From: CAYLLT01 sp964591605
Lineage (GTDB): Bacteria; Planctomycetota; Phycisphaerae; UBA1845; PWPN01
Direction of reading: 5' to 3'
DNA: 6,591 bases
Assembly: GCA_964591605.1 (NCBI GenBank)
Contig: CAZQEN010000402.1
Span: forward strand, 1-6,591
The position numbers and the translations under genes were made by a program. The notes below the pieces were generated by a model. The model worked only from the letters and a program-made list of their open reading frames with translations. It was not told the origin of the DNA and did no database searches. Below, piece by piece: positions 1 to 6,399 of the stretch. Every line of letters starts with the position of its first letter. Within the stretch, counting starts at the first letter, position 1.

Positions 1-1
1 G

Positions 2-1768
2 TTCCTGCGAACGCAGGGCAAACTGTCGATCGATGTCAACTGGAACGCCCTGACCCTGGTGGGGATCGATCGGACCGCCACTCTGACGGTCAACCTGCAT
101 AACGCCAAGCTGCAGACGGCGCTCGAATTGGCGCTGGAGAATGTCGGGGCGGCCAGTGGCGTGCAGCTTGGTTATGACGTCGTGGACGGCATCATCCGCA
201 TTTCCACCACGGAAGAACTCAACCGCAAGACGTTCTCGCGCGTCTACGACGTGCAGGATCTGCTGGTGCAGATCCGCAGTTTTGAGGCACCGAGCAACAT
301 CGGCGGCGGCGGCCTGGGCGGCGGCGGCATCGGCCTGGGCGGCGGTCTGGGCGGTGGTCTGGGCGGCGGTCTGGGCGGCGGCGGTCTGGGCGGCGGCGGC
401 CTTGGCGGCGGCGGCGGCGGTTTTGGCGGCGGCGGTGGTGGTGGCATTGGCGGCGGCGGCGGCAGCGGCGACGACGACGATGATGACTCCACCGAAGAAG
501 CCCGCGAGGAGCGCATCCAGGAACTTGAGGATCTGATCAAGAGCCTGATCGAACCGGGCACCTGGGAAGACGAGGGTGCCGCCGGCGTCGGCTCGCTGCA
601 GATCTGGAACGACCGCCTGATCGTCCGGCACACGGCCTCCGTTCACCGGCAGCTCGTCGATCTGTTCCGCCAGTTGCGGGCCACCAAGGACATCCAGGTC
701 TCGATCGAAGCCCGCTTCATCACCATGACCAACAACTTCCTGGAGGAGATCGGCGTCGATCTGGACATTATTTTGAACCAGGGGAACGCCGGCTTTGACA
801 GCTTCCGGGGCACCGACGGTAACCTGATCAGAGATCCGACCACCGGCGGCGTGCTGCTGCAGCCGCGGCAGTTCGGTCAGGTCGGCTTTGGACCTTTGGT
901 TCCGGCGCTGGGCCAGCCGCTGACGGCCGGGCTGGATGCGGGCATTCAGCCCTATGCCAATGTGGCGCTGGTGCCGCAGGGGAGCCCGACGCAGTGGTAC
1001 CAGAGCCATTCCACGCCGTTCCCGATTCTGAACAACTCGATCGATATGGCGGCCCCGCGGGCCACCGTCGTTCCCGGCAGTACGTCGGGCTATTCGACGC
1101 TCACACCCGCATTCCAGATGTTTGGGAGCTTTCTGGACAACATTCAGCTTGACTTCCTGATGCGGGCGACACAGCTCGACGTTCGCAGCTCGAGCGTCGA
1201 GGCGCCGCGCCTGGTCGTCTTCAACAACCGTGCGGCATACATCTTCGTGGGAAGCGTTCAGTCGTTCATCTTCCAGCCGGGCTTCCTGCCGGCCGGCGGC
1301 ACCGGCGTGGGCGGCCAGGCGGCCGCGGGCATCAACCCGACCATCGGTTTCGCCACTTCCGGCCGTACGCTCGCCGTCACGCCCACGGTTTCCGCCGACC
1401 GCAAGTATGTCACGCTCGAACTGCGTCCGGAGATCACGATCTCCGACATTCAGACGCGCCAGAGCGCTCTGGGCCCCCTGGACCTGACGCGCCAGGATAT
1501 CACCCGCATTCGCACGAACGCCGTCGTGCCCGACAAGGGGACGATTCTGCTGGGCGGGCTGAAGCTGGCGGGCGAGAACGAGGTGGAGGCCGGCGTGCCC
1601 GTGCTCAGCAAGATACCGGTCCTCAAGCGGGCGTTCACGAACCGATCGCGCGTCAAGGACGAACAGATCCTGATCATCCTGGTCAAGCCGACGATCATCA
1701 TCCCCGAGGAGCAGGAGAACAACGCATACCGCGACCTGACAATGACGAAGCCTCCGCTGGGTGGCTGA
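2..1768 (+). CDS. Secretin-like protein (type II/III secretion or pilus secretin family), 5'-truncated
   Basis: This is the C-terminal 588 residues of a secretin-family protein, the family forming multimeric outer-membrane channels in type II/III secretion and type IV pili. The frame is open to the window edge, and the residues before the GTG at 59 continue the same domain, so that GTG is not the start. Counting from nt 2, residues 1-50 resemble a short secretin/TonB N-terminal (STN-like) domain. Residues 101-156 are a Gly-rich insert, followed by six Asp and an acidic stretch. Residues about 197-230 look like a ring-building N domain, then IQVSIEARF opens the secretin core. Later marks are VEAPRLVVFNN (about 400), VVPDKGTILLGGL (about 508), GVPVLSKIPVLKRAF (about 530-545) and the terminal beta-strand ILIILVKPTIIIP. 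These are the usual C-terminal secretin features. No other secretion genes are visible, so the system it serves is unknown. The family call is firm; assignment to GspD, PilQ or another subtype is not possible. Confidence 0.9.
   Translation, partial: FLRTQGKLSIDVNWNALTLVGIDRTATLTVNLHNAKLQTALELALENVGAASGVQLGYDVVDGIIRISTTEELNRKTFSRVYDVQDLLVQIRSFEAPSNIGGGGLGGGGIGLGGGLGGGLGGGLGGGGLGGGGLGGGGGGFGGGGGGGIGGGGGSGDDDDDDSTEEAREERIQELEDLIKSLIEPGTWEDEGAAGVGSLQIWNDRLIVRHTASVHRQLVDLFRQLRATKDIQVSIEARFITMTNNFLEEIGVDLDIILNQGNAGFDSFRGTDGNLIRDPTTGGVLLQPRQFGQVGFGPLVPALGQPLTAGLDAGIQPYANVALVPQGSPTQWYQSHSTPFPILNNSIDMAAPRATVVPGSTSGYSTLTPAFQMFGSFLDNIQLDFLMRATQLDVRSSSVEAPRLVVFNNRAAYIFVGSVQSFIFQPGFLPAGGTGVGGQAAAGINPTIGFATSGRTLAVTPTVSADRKYVTLELRPEITISDIQTRQSALGPLDLTRQDITRIRTNAVVPDKGTILLGGLKLAGENEVEAGVPVLSKIPVLKRAFTNRSRVKDEQILIILVKPTIIIPEEQENNAYRDLTMTKPPLGG
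302..469 (+). repeat. In-frame Gly-rich low-complexity tract (GGC-type codons) in the secretin
   Basis: Fifty-six consecutive codons encode 45 glycines broken only by single Leu, Ile, Phe or Ser residues, mostly as GGGL and GGGGL units. GGC dominates, with some GGT. Codons 470-487 immediately after encode six aspartates. The tract lies between the N-terminal domain and the secretin core, so it is probably a flexible linker. The repeated DNA could change length by slippage, and all slips of whole codons would stay in frame. The poly-Pro reading on the opposite strand is a shadow of it. Confidence 0.9.
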
Positions 1769-1811
1769 TGGCCCGGCCGGAGCGTGCTGACGCAGTGTGA
1801 GATGAACGACG

Positions 1812-1838
1812 GGCCCCGGTGTTACGCCGGGGCCTTTT
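1812..1838 (+). terminator. Rho-independent terminator after the secretin gene
   Basis: A perfect 8-bp GC stem (GGCCCCGG at 1812-1819 pairing with CCGGGGCC at 1827-1834) closes a 7-base loop and is followed at once by TTTT (1835-1838). It lies 43 bases past the secretin stop, so it ends that transcript and insulates the Rieske gene. Confidence 0.85.
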
Positions 1839-1960
1839 CATTGGCGGGCGACCAGCCTCCTGAACTCAGGGCGTTCGGAGCTCCCGGCCGGCAAAGCGGT
1901 GGAGGTCAACTGCCGTGGTCGGGCCGTTCGTCTCGCACAACGCGAGGGCGAGTATTGCCG

Positions 1961-2320
1961 ATGGAAGCAGACGCACAGGCAGGGCCGCCGCGTGATTCGC
2001 AGGGCCGGGTGTTTCACCGGCTCATGCGGCTCGATCAATGCCGGCTGGATGAGGGGACGTTTGTCGAGTTCGCCGGGCGCGAGCTGGCCGTGTTCCGTAT
2101 GACCGATCCGCCGGGCGTGTTTGTGCTCGACAACGCCTGCCCGCACGCGAACGGCAATCTCTCGGCCGGTCGGGTGAAGGACGGCGTGGTGAGCTGCCCG
2201 TGGCACGGCTGGAAGTTCCGGTTATGCGACGGCCGGTCCGCCCAGGGGAGCATCGCCCGTGCCCGCTCGTATCCGGTTGAAGTGCGGGGTGAGGACATAT
2301 ACATCTGCCTCGACCCATGA
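1961..2320 (+). CDS. Rieske [2Fe-2S] ferredoxin-like protein
   Basis: This 119-residue protein consists of little more than one Rieske domain. The cluster-binding motif is complete: C60-P-H62, then 16 residues, then C79-P-W-H82, i.e. C-x-H-x16-C-x2-H. Two Cys would bind one iron and two His the other. The length and single domain match small soluble Rieske ferredoxins and NirD-like subunits, which pass electrons to oxygenases or reductases. No signal peptide or membrane anchor is visible, so it is probably cytoplasmic. The ATG at 1961 is chosen because the frame's earlier start at 1784 would read through the terminator and adds no conserved sequence; an in-frame TTG at 1955 is an alternative. 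The upstream GAGGG/GCGAG at 1944-1952 is a weak ribosome-binding site. No oxygenase or reductase partner is in the window, so the electron acceptor is unknown. The fold call is firm. Confidence 0.9.
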   Translation: MEADAQAGPPRDSQGRVFHRLMRLDQCRLDEGTFVEFAGRELAVFRMTDPPGVFVLDNACPHANGNLSAGRVKDGVVSCPWHGWKFRLCDGRSAQGSIARARSYPVEVRGEDIYICLDP

Positions 2321-2420
2321 AAGTCGAAAGACGAAAGCCCAAGGAGGCGGCCCCCATCCGTGTCTTCGGATGGGCCGGCTCCCCGTTTGAGGCTTCTGGG
2401 CTTTCGACTTTCGATTTTTG
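2319..2420. repeat. Long imperfect inverted repeat made of TCGAAAG-like heptads
   Basis: The left arm (2325-2340) and right arm (2398-2413) are 16-base inverted copies with one mismatch. Pairing extends outward through 2319-2324 and 2414-2419, including G-T pairs, giving about 21 bp. The arms are periodic: TGAAAG, TCGAAAG, ACGAAAG on the left, and CTTTCGA, CTTTCGA, TTTTTGA, CTTTTTC on the right. Inside sits a second perfect 8-bp hairpin (CCCATCCG at 2353-2360, loop TGTCTT, CGGATGGG at 2367-2374). The element begins in the Rieske stop codon and ends ten bases before the next start codon. It could end the Rieske transcript, since the right arm is followed by T-rich sequence, or be a REP/MITE-like dispersed element. 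Confidence 0.75.
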
Positions 2421-2429
2421 ACTTTTTCA

Positions 2430-3674
2430 ATGCAACTTCCCGTCTTTCAGAACTATGACTGCCACGGCTGCGGCTATTGCTGCCACGACCTTGTGGTGAA
2501 CATCACCCCGGCCGAACTGCGGAAGATCGTGGCGGCCGGCTGGCCGCAGCGACTGGCCGGCGAGAAGCTCTTCATCCCATACCGGTTCGGCGGAAGACGG
2601 CTGATCCGCCTGGCTCACCGCGCGGACGGAGCATGCGTGTTCCTGGGGGTGGACGGGCGTTGCCGGCTCCACGCAGAGAGCGGGATCGCGACCAAGCCTC
2701 TGGCGTGCCGGCTCTATCCGTACGTGCCGAACCCCGGGGTCGGGTCGGTGCGTCTGGACCTGCGGGCAGACTGCCCCTCGGTGGCGGCCAACCGCGGGCG
2801 CCCGATCGGCACCCACCGGTCCGAGATCGTCGCGCTGGCCCGTGAGGTGGGCGCCAGGGCAGGGGGCCGCGCGCCGCCCTGGAAGGGGATCTCGCTCGAT
2901 CCGGACGAGTTCGATGCGCTGGTGCGGGGGTTTGATGCGTGCCTGACGGCTCGTTCGCTGCCGCTGCGTTTACGCATCCGGGCCGCCACGCATCTGCTCG
3001 ACCTGCTGCTGTCCGTGGAGCCGCGCGGGGTCCGTGGAGCGCGGTTTCGCGAGCTGATGGAACTGCTGGCGACCAGCGCGACGCAGGAGGCGGGCGAGGC
3101 GGTGTCTTCAGCGGTCCCGGTGTCGGCGCGGACGCATCGGCTCTTCCGGCAGTGGTTGTTCCTGCATGCGCTTTCCGACGACCCGGAGGAGCTGTCGTGC
3201 GGGCGTCTGGAGCGGCTGCGCCGCTCATGGAGGCGCTACGGACAGTCGCGGCGGTTTGCGGCGGGGACGGGGCGGGTCCCGGCCCTGAGCGAGGGGTGGC
3301 CACAGGTCCGGTTCGAACAGATCCAGGCGGTGGCTCCTGCGCCGGATGAGGCCCTCGAGCCGCTGGTACGGTCGTTGCGGGTCAAGCTGCAGGCGCACGC
3401 CTTCGCGGGGGCGGGCTATTACGGGTACGACCTGCTGACGGGGCTCACCGCTCTGTTGCTGCTGCCCGCGGTGGCGGGGTGGCTGGCGCGGCTGGAGGCG
3501 GTGGCGCATGGCCGTCAGGGAGTGGCGGGGGAGGATGTGCTGGAGGGCGTCCGCCGGGCCCATCCCACATTCGGGGTATCGCCCGTCTTCGCCCGGATCA
3601 GCGAGCGGATGCGGCTCAAAGCGCTGGCCCGGCCCGGAGTGGCAGGGGCGCTGGTGGGCTGCTACGGGGCGTGA
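2430..3674 (+). CDS. YkgJ-type cysteine-cluster protein (CxxCxxCC) with long C-terminal region
   Basis: This 414-residue protein begins with the YkgJ-type cluster: C11-x2-C14-x2-C17-C18, then G-A-C69-V-F-L, G-R-C78-R-L-H81, C93-R-L-Y-P and C115. This family is thought to bind iron-sulfur or zinc, and its reaction is generally unknown. The cluster ends near residue 120. The remaining 290 or so residues are Arg-rich and probably helical; I do not recognise them. One patch near 326-334 is rich in Gly and Tyr, and about 335-355 is a strongly hydrophobic helix that could touch a membrane. The total length is close to flagellin lysine N-methylase FliB, which shares a similar Cys cluster, so that is a weak alternative. 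The ATG at 2430 is used because C11 must be included; an in-frame TTG lies at 2418. Neither has a Shine-Dalgarno sequence, because the inverted repeat ends directly upstream. The Rieske gene precedes it on the same strand. Confidence 0.82.
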   Translation: MQLPVFQNYDCHGCGYCCHDLVVNITPAELRKIVAAGWPQRLAGEKLFIPYRFGGRRLIRLAHRADGACVFLGVDGRCRLHAESGIATKPLACRLYPYVPNPGVGSVRLDLRADCPSVAANRGRPIGTHRSEIVALAREVGARAGGRAPPWKGISLDPDEFDALVRGFDACLTARSLPLRLRIRAATHLLDLLLSVEPRGVRGARFRELMELLATSATQEAGEAVSSAVPVSARTHRLFRQWLFLHALSDDPEELSCGRLERLRRSWRRYGQSRRFAAGTGRVPALSEGWPQVRFEQIQAVAPAPDEALEPLVRSLRVKLQAHAFAGAGYYGYDLLTGLTALLLLPAVAGWLARLEAVAHGRQGVAGEDVLEGVRRAHPTFGVSPVFARISERMRLKALARPGVAGALVGCYGA

Positions 3675-3711
3675 CGAACCGAACATCTCCCTGACAGGCG
3701 TGCGGCGCCTG

Positions 3712-3741
3712 TTGCCTGTGTGCGCGGCGGCATGGTACATT
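3712..3741 (+). promoter_or_regulatory. Candidate sigma70-type promoter for the isomerase gene
   Basis: TTGCCT at 3712-3717 and TACATT at 3736-3741 are 18 bases apart. TGG directly before the second box makes an extended -10 (TG-N). Each box matches 4 of 6 consensus bases. It would start a leader of about 190 bases before the ATG at 3937. The position just after the YkgJ-type gene fits separate transcription of the isomerase, but this is pattern matching only. Confidence 0.45.
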
Positions 3742-3747
3742 GCCGCC
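3726..3747. promoter_or_regulatory. Dyad overlapping the -10 box, candidate operator
   Basis: GGCGGCA at 3726-3732 and TGCCGCC at 3741-3747 are perfect 7-base inverted copies around TGGTACAT, and 18 of 22 positions are symmetric overall. The centre contains the candidate -10 box. A repressor bound here would block the promoter. The site could equally be a weak hairpin, and no regulator gene is nearby. Confidence 0.4.
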
Positions 3748-3810
3748 CCAACACCTCGGAGCCAGCCGGGATGCGGGGGCTGCGGTCCTCCCACCCGGCC
3801 CTCGTGGTTC

Positions 3811-3828
3811 GCACACGCGAGCGTGTGC
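3811..3828. repeat. Perfect palindrome, copy A of a dispersed hairpin pair
   Basis: GCACACGC and GCGTGTGC are perfect 8-bp inverted arms around GA and are followed by CACC. The design resembles the palindrome at 6250-6270, with a GC-rich stem, a purine loop and a trailing CAC. A second small hairpin (TCGCC at 3835-3839, AGA, GGCGA at 3843-3847) follows within seven bases. Confidence 0.6.
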
Positions 3829-3854
3829 CACCGTTCGCCAGAGGCGAGAACCGC

Positions 3855-3891
3855 CGCGGCGAGCTCCGCGAACCCGCCCGGCGCGGGCGGG
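3855..3891. other. Tandem GC-rich hairpins in the isomerase leader
   Basis: CGCGG at 3855-3859 pairs with CCGCG at 3866-3870. Directly after, CCCGCCCG at 3873-3880 pairs perfectly with CGGGCGGG at 3884-3891 around a GCG loop. The second stem ends 32 bases before the ribosome-binding site. There is no T-tract, so this is not a standard terminator. It may shape leader RNA folding, or reflect chance in GC-rich DNA. Confidence 0.45.
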
Positions 3892-3936
3892 CGGAGTGAT
3901 GTCCGACCGAAGCGCTGCAACACAAGGAGACCTGGA

Positions 3937-4977
3937 ATGCCCCGCCCCGTTACGCTCTTTACCGGACAATGGGCTGACCTCAAGCTCGACGTGATGTGCA
4001 AGAAGGCCAAGAAGTTCGGCTACGACGGGGTGGAGCTGGCATGCTGGGGGGATCACTTCGAGGTGAGCAAGGCGCTCGAAGACCGCAGCTACTGCAAGCG
4101 CAAGTGGGAGATGCTCGAGAAGAACAAGGTGAGCTGCTTTGCCCTGAGCAATCACCTGATCGGGCAGGCGATCTGCGACAACATCGACGAGCGTCACAAG
4201 AGCATCCTTCCGGCGCACGTGTGGGGCGACGGGAAGCCCGAGGGCGTGCGCAAGCGGGCGGCGGCCGAGATGATGGACACCGCCCGGGCGGCCCGTAAGT
4301 TCTTCGATGCGGCTCCGGCAGGCATTAAGAAGCAGCTCAAGCGGGTGGTGGTCAACGGCTTTACGGGCAGCAGCATCTGGCACCTGCTGTACTCCTTCCC
4401 GCCGAACGCGCCCGGGCAGATCGACCGCGGCTATAAGGACTTCGCCAACCGGTTCAAGCCGATCCTCGACGTGTTCGACCAGGAAGGCGTCGATTTCGGC
4501 CTGGAAGTGCACCCGACGGAGATCGCCTTCGACATCGCATCGGCGCAGCGGGCGATCGAGGCGGTCGGCGGCCACAAGCGGTTCGGCTTCAACTACGATC
4601 CGAGCCACCTGGGCTACCAGGGGGTCGACTACGTTCAGTTCATCCGCCAGTTCGGGGACCGGATCTTCCACGTGCACATGAAGGACGTGCACTGGTCCAA
4701 GACGCCGACCAGGGCGGGGGTGTTCGGCGGGCACCTGGACTTCGGGCACCCCGACCGGTTCTGGGAGTTCCGTTCGCTGGGCCGCGGCTCGATCGACTTC
4801 GAGGCCATCATCCGGGCGCTCAACGACGTGAAGTACGAGGGGCCGCTCTCGGTGGAGTGGGAAGACCAGGGCATGGACCGCGAGCACGGTGCGGCCGAGG
4901 CGTGCACGTTCGTGCGCCAGGTCGATTTCCCCTCGTCGGCGATCGTCTTCGACGCGCAATTCGCCCGCGAGGAGTGA
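3937..4977 (+). CDS. Sugar phosphate isomerase/epimerase-like protein (xylose-isomerase-like TIM barrel)
   Basis: This 346-residue protein belongs to the AP-endonuclease-2/xylose-isomerase-like TIM-barrel superfamily, whose members isomerise or epimerise sugars or related compounds using a bound divalent metal. The N-terminal barrel strand reads VTLFTGQWADL, followed by GYDGVELACWGDHF near residues 28-41. Probable metal or catalytic ligands are E190 (GLEVHPTE), D221 and H224 (NYDPSH), H245/H247 (HVHMKD) and E307 (VEWED), in the usual order. It is longer than the common 260-300 residues. There is no signal peptide, so it is probably cytoplasmic. The ATG at 3937 has a strong AAGGAG (3924-3929) seven bases upstream; the same frame stays open back to 3508, but that part overlaps the preceding gene and looks non-coding. 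It converges on ribokinase. The superfamily call is firm, but the substrate cannot be read from the sequence. Confidence 0.9.
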   Translation: MPRPVTLFTGQWADLKLDVMCKKAKKFGYDGVELACWGDHFEVSKALEDRSYCKRKWEMLEKNKVSCFALSNHLIGQAICDNIDERHKSILPAHVWGDGKPEGVRKRAAAEMMDTARAARKFFDAAPAGIKKQLKRVVVNGFTGSSIWHLLYSFPPNAPGQIDRGYKDFANRFKPILDVFDQEGVDFGLEVHPTEIAFDIASAQRAIEAVGGHKRFGFNYDPSHLGYQGVDYVQFIRQFGDRIFHVHMKDVHWSKTPTRAGVFGGHLDFGHPDRFWEFRSLGRGSIDFEAIIRALNDVKYEGPLSVEWEDQGMDREHGAAEACTFVRQVDFPSSAIVFDAQFAREE

Positions 4978-5101
4978 GAAGCTTCCAGAATCTGTGGCCA
5001 GAGCAGCGGGGCAGGCGTGGGAAGCCCTCGCCGGCGCTTCGGGCTCTGATGACGCTGCGGGTGCGGCGAGCGGGTCGGGCCGGCCGACACGATCGGGCCG
5101 G

Positions 5102-6016
5102 TCATGCGGACGAGACCAGGCGCCGGGCGTCGGCGCGGCTGGGCATGGCCGGCTGAGCGCCGAGCTTTGTGCAGGCCAGGGCCCCGGCGGCGTTGGCGAA
5201 GAGCACGGCCTCCTCGAGGCGGCATTCCTCGGCGATGGCGACGGCCAGGGCGCCGGTGAAGGCGTCGCCCGCCGCGGTGGTATCCACCGCCTGCACCTGG
5301 AACCCGTTCACACTTCCCTTGAACTCTGAAGAGCTGGCATACGCCCCGCGGGCCCCGAGCTTGAGGGCCACCCGGCGGCAGCCGCGCTCATGCAGCGCGA
5401 GGGCCACCTGCACGGGCGGGGCGTCGACGGGCAGGCCGGTGAGGGCGGCCGCCTCCGTCTCGTTGGGTGAAATGATGTCGGCCTGCCAGAGCTCGTCGGG
5501 CAGCGGTTCGCGCGGGGCGGGGGCGGGGTCGAGAATGGTCAGCACGCCAACCTGGCGGCAGAGCTCCACGGCGCGAGCCACCGCCGCGAGCGGAAGCTCG
5601 AGCTGAAGCACGCAGACGCCGGCCCCGCGGATCAGCTCTGCGGCAGCGTCGATGTCTTCCGGCGTGACGGCGTAGTTGGCGCCGCTGGCGACGGCGATCG
5701 CGTTTTCGCCGTCGTCCGCGACGGTGATCATGGCGATGCCGCTGGCGACGTTCGGCGTGACCTGCACGTGCGAGGTATCGACGCCGCCGTCGCGGAGTCC
5801 CTGCAGCAGCCGCGAACCGAGATCGTCGGAGCCCACCCGGCCGACCATGGCGGCCGGTGCGCCCAGCCGGGCGACGGCCACCGCCTGGTTCGCCCCCTTG
5901 CCGCCGGGAAGCATGGCGAAGTCGCGGCCGAGGATGGTTTCGCCCGGCACGGGAATGTGCGGCACACGGACGACCAGGTCCATGTTGATGCTTCCGATGA
6001 TGACGATGGGTTTCAT
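5102..6016 (-). CDS. rbsK: Ribokinase
   Basis: This 304-residue PfkB-family sugar kinase is close in length to E. coli RbsK (309). It should phosphorylate D-ribose with ATP to ribose-5-phosphate in the cytoplasm. The N-terminal strand with N11-M-D13 fits the sugar-binding site. P37-GGKGANQAVA is the first PfkB signature and is ribokinase-like. N185-E-T-E188 matches the Mg/phosphate-associated NxxE motif. D245-TTAAG-D251-AFTGAL is the second signature, with D251 the catalytic base. The ATG (complement of 6014-6016) follows an AGAGGA ribosome-binding site (complement of 6021-6026) four bases upstream. It is the only minus-strand gene in the window. It converges with the isomerase across 124 bases and diverges from purF. 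No ribose transporter or LacI-type regulator is adjacent. Another PfkB pentose kinase is possible, but the GGKGANQ signature favours ribokinase. Confidence 0.9.
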   Translation of the reverse strand: MKPIVIIGSINMDLVVRVPHIPVPGETILGRDFAMLPGGKGANQAVAVARLGAPAAMVGRVGSDDLGSRLLQGLRDGGVDTSHVQVTPNVASGIAMITVADDGENAIAVASGANYAVTPEDIDAAAELIRGAGVCVLQLELPLAAVARAVELCRQVGVLTILDPAPAPREPLPDELWQADIISPNETEAAALTGLPVDAPPVQVALALHERGCRRVALKLGARGAYASSSEFKGSVNGFQVQAVDTTAAGDAFTGALAVAIAEECRLEEAVLFANAAGALACTKLGAQPAMPSRADARRLVSSA

Positions 6017-6249
6017 GATGTCCTCTCACGGCTTGCGCACGTTGTCGGGCGGCGCCTGGCCGGCTCTCGCCTCCGCATGGGCTTTCCGCTGAGCGGGCTC
6101 CTGCTCCAGCGAGCTCGCGCCAGGCAGACGGGTTTTGAACCTGCTGCGATCCTACAATAAGCGGTTCTGTTGCCGGCGGCGAGGCGCGGGTTCGACGCAC
6201 CTGCGGACGCACCCGGGGTTCAGCGGCAGGCGGGCGGAATGGCGGACAC

Positions 6250-6270
6250 GTGCAGGCGAGACGCCTGCAC
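6250..6270. repeat. Perfect palindrome, copy B of a dispersed hairpin pair
   Basis: GTGCAGGCG and CGCCTGCAC are perfect 9-bp inverted arms around AGA, followed by CAC. The layout matches the palindrome at 3811-3828. From memory, similar GCAGGCGAGACGCCTGC-like palindromes turn up often between genes in planctomycetes and other environmental genomes, which suggests a dispersed repeat family. No T-tract follows, so it is not a standard terminator. Confidence 0.65.
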
Positions 6271-6335
6271 CACAATCGCCGGGTTCCGCGGATTGTATCA
6301 CGCACCCCCTGCCTCTGGCCGGCCGGACCTGAATC

Positions 6336-6364
6336 TTGACTTGTGCGGGCCAGCCGCTTAGGGT
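6336..6364 (+). promoter_or_regulatory. purF: Candidate sigma70-type promoter for purF
   Basis: TTGACT at 6336-6341 matches 5 of 6 bases of the -35 consensus. Exactly 17 bases later TAGGGT (6359-6364) keeps the most conserved TA and final T of the -10 box. Transcription would begin near 6371, about 40 bases before the GTG start, which is a sensible leader length. The -10 box is weak. Confidence 0.5.
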
Positions 6365-6399
6365 GCGCTTTTGAGCAGCCACCTTGAAAGACAGGGGCT

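Noticed and set aside
244..633. Minus-strand open frame rich in proline across the Gly tract
   Set aside because: It is the complement of GGC repeats inside a well-supported secretin gene; the poly-Pro product has no independent support.
1784..1960. N-terminal extension of the Rieske frame
   Set aside because: It would include the terminator hairpin after the secretin gene and adds no Rieske-like or signal sequence.
3508..3936. N-terminal extension of the isomerase frame
   Set aside because: It overlaps the end of the YkgJ-type gene and the hairpin-rich leader, while the ATG at 3937 has a strong ribosome-binding site and begins directly with the barrel strand.
3616..4959. Minus-strand open frame of 447 codons antisense to the isomerase
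   Set aside because: Long antisense frames are common in GC-rich genes. The plus strand encodes a clear TIM-barrel protein with ligands and ribosome-binding site, and the antisense product shows no recognisable motif.
5080..5101. Hairpin CCGGCC/GGCCGG between the convergent isomerase and ribokinase genes
   Set aside because: The stem is only 6 bp with a 10-base loop and no T-tract on either strand, so I cannot support it as a bidirectional terminator.
6026..6151. 41-codon minus-strand frame just upstream of rbsK
   Set aside because: It lies between an in-frame TAG and TGA with no ATG, GTG or TTG near its beginning, and it has no recognisable similarity. It could be a decayed remnant, but nothing supports that.
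6135..6158. TTGAAC and TACAAT pair on the plus strand
   Set aside because: The boxes look promoter-like but are only 12 bases apart, too short for sigma70, and no gene begins at the right distance.
6186..6206. GGTTCGA resembling a tRNA T-loop
   Set aside because: The flanking bases do not form a T-stem, and no acceptor, anticodon or D arm can be folded around it.
3811..6270. Palindromes considered as a CRISPR array
   Set aside because: There are only two divergent copies over 2 kb apart, with genes between them and no regular spacing or cas genes.
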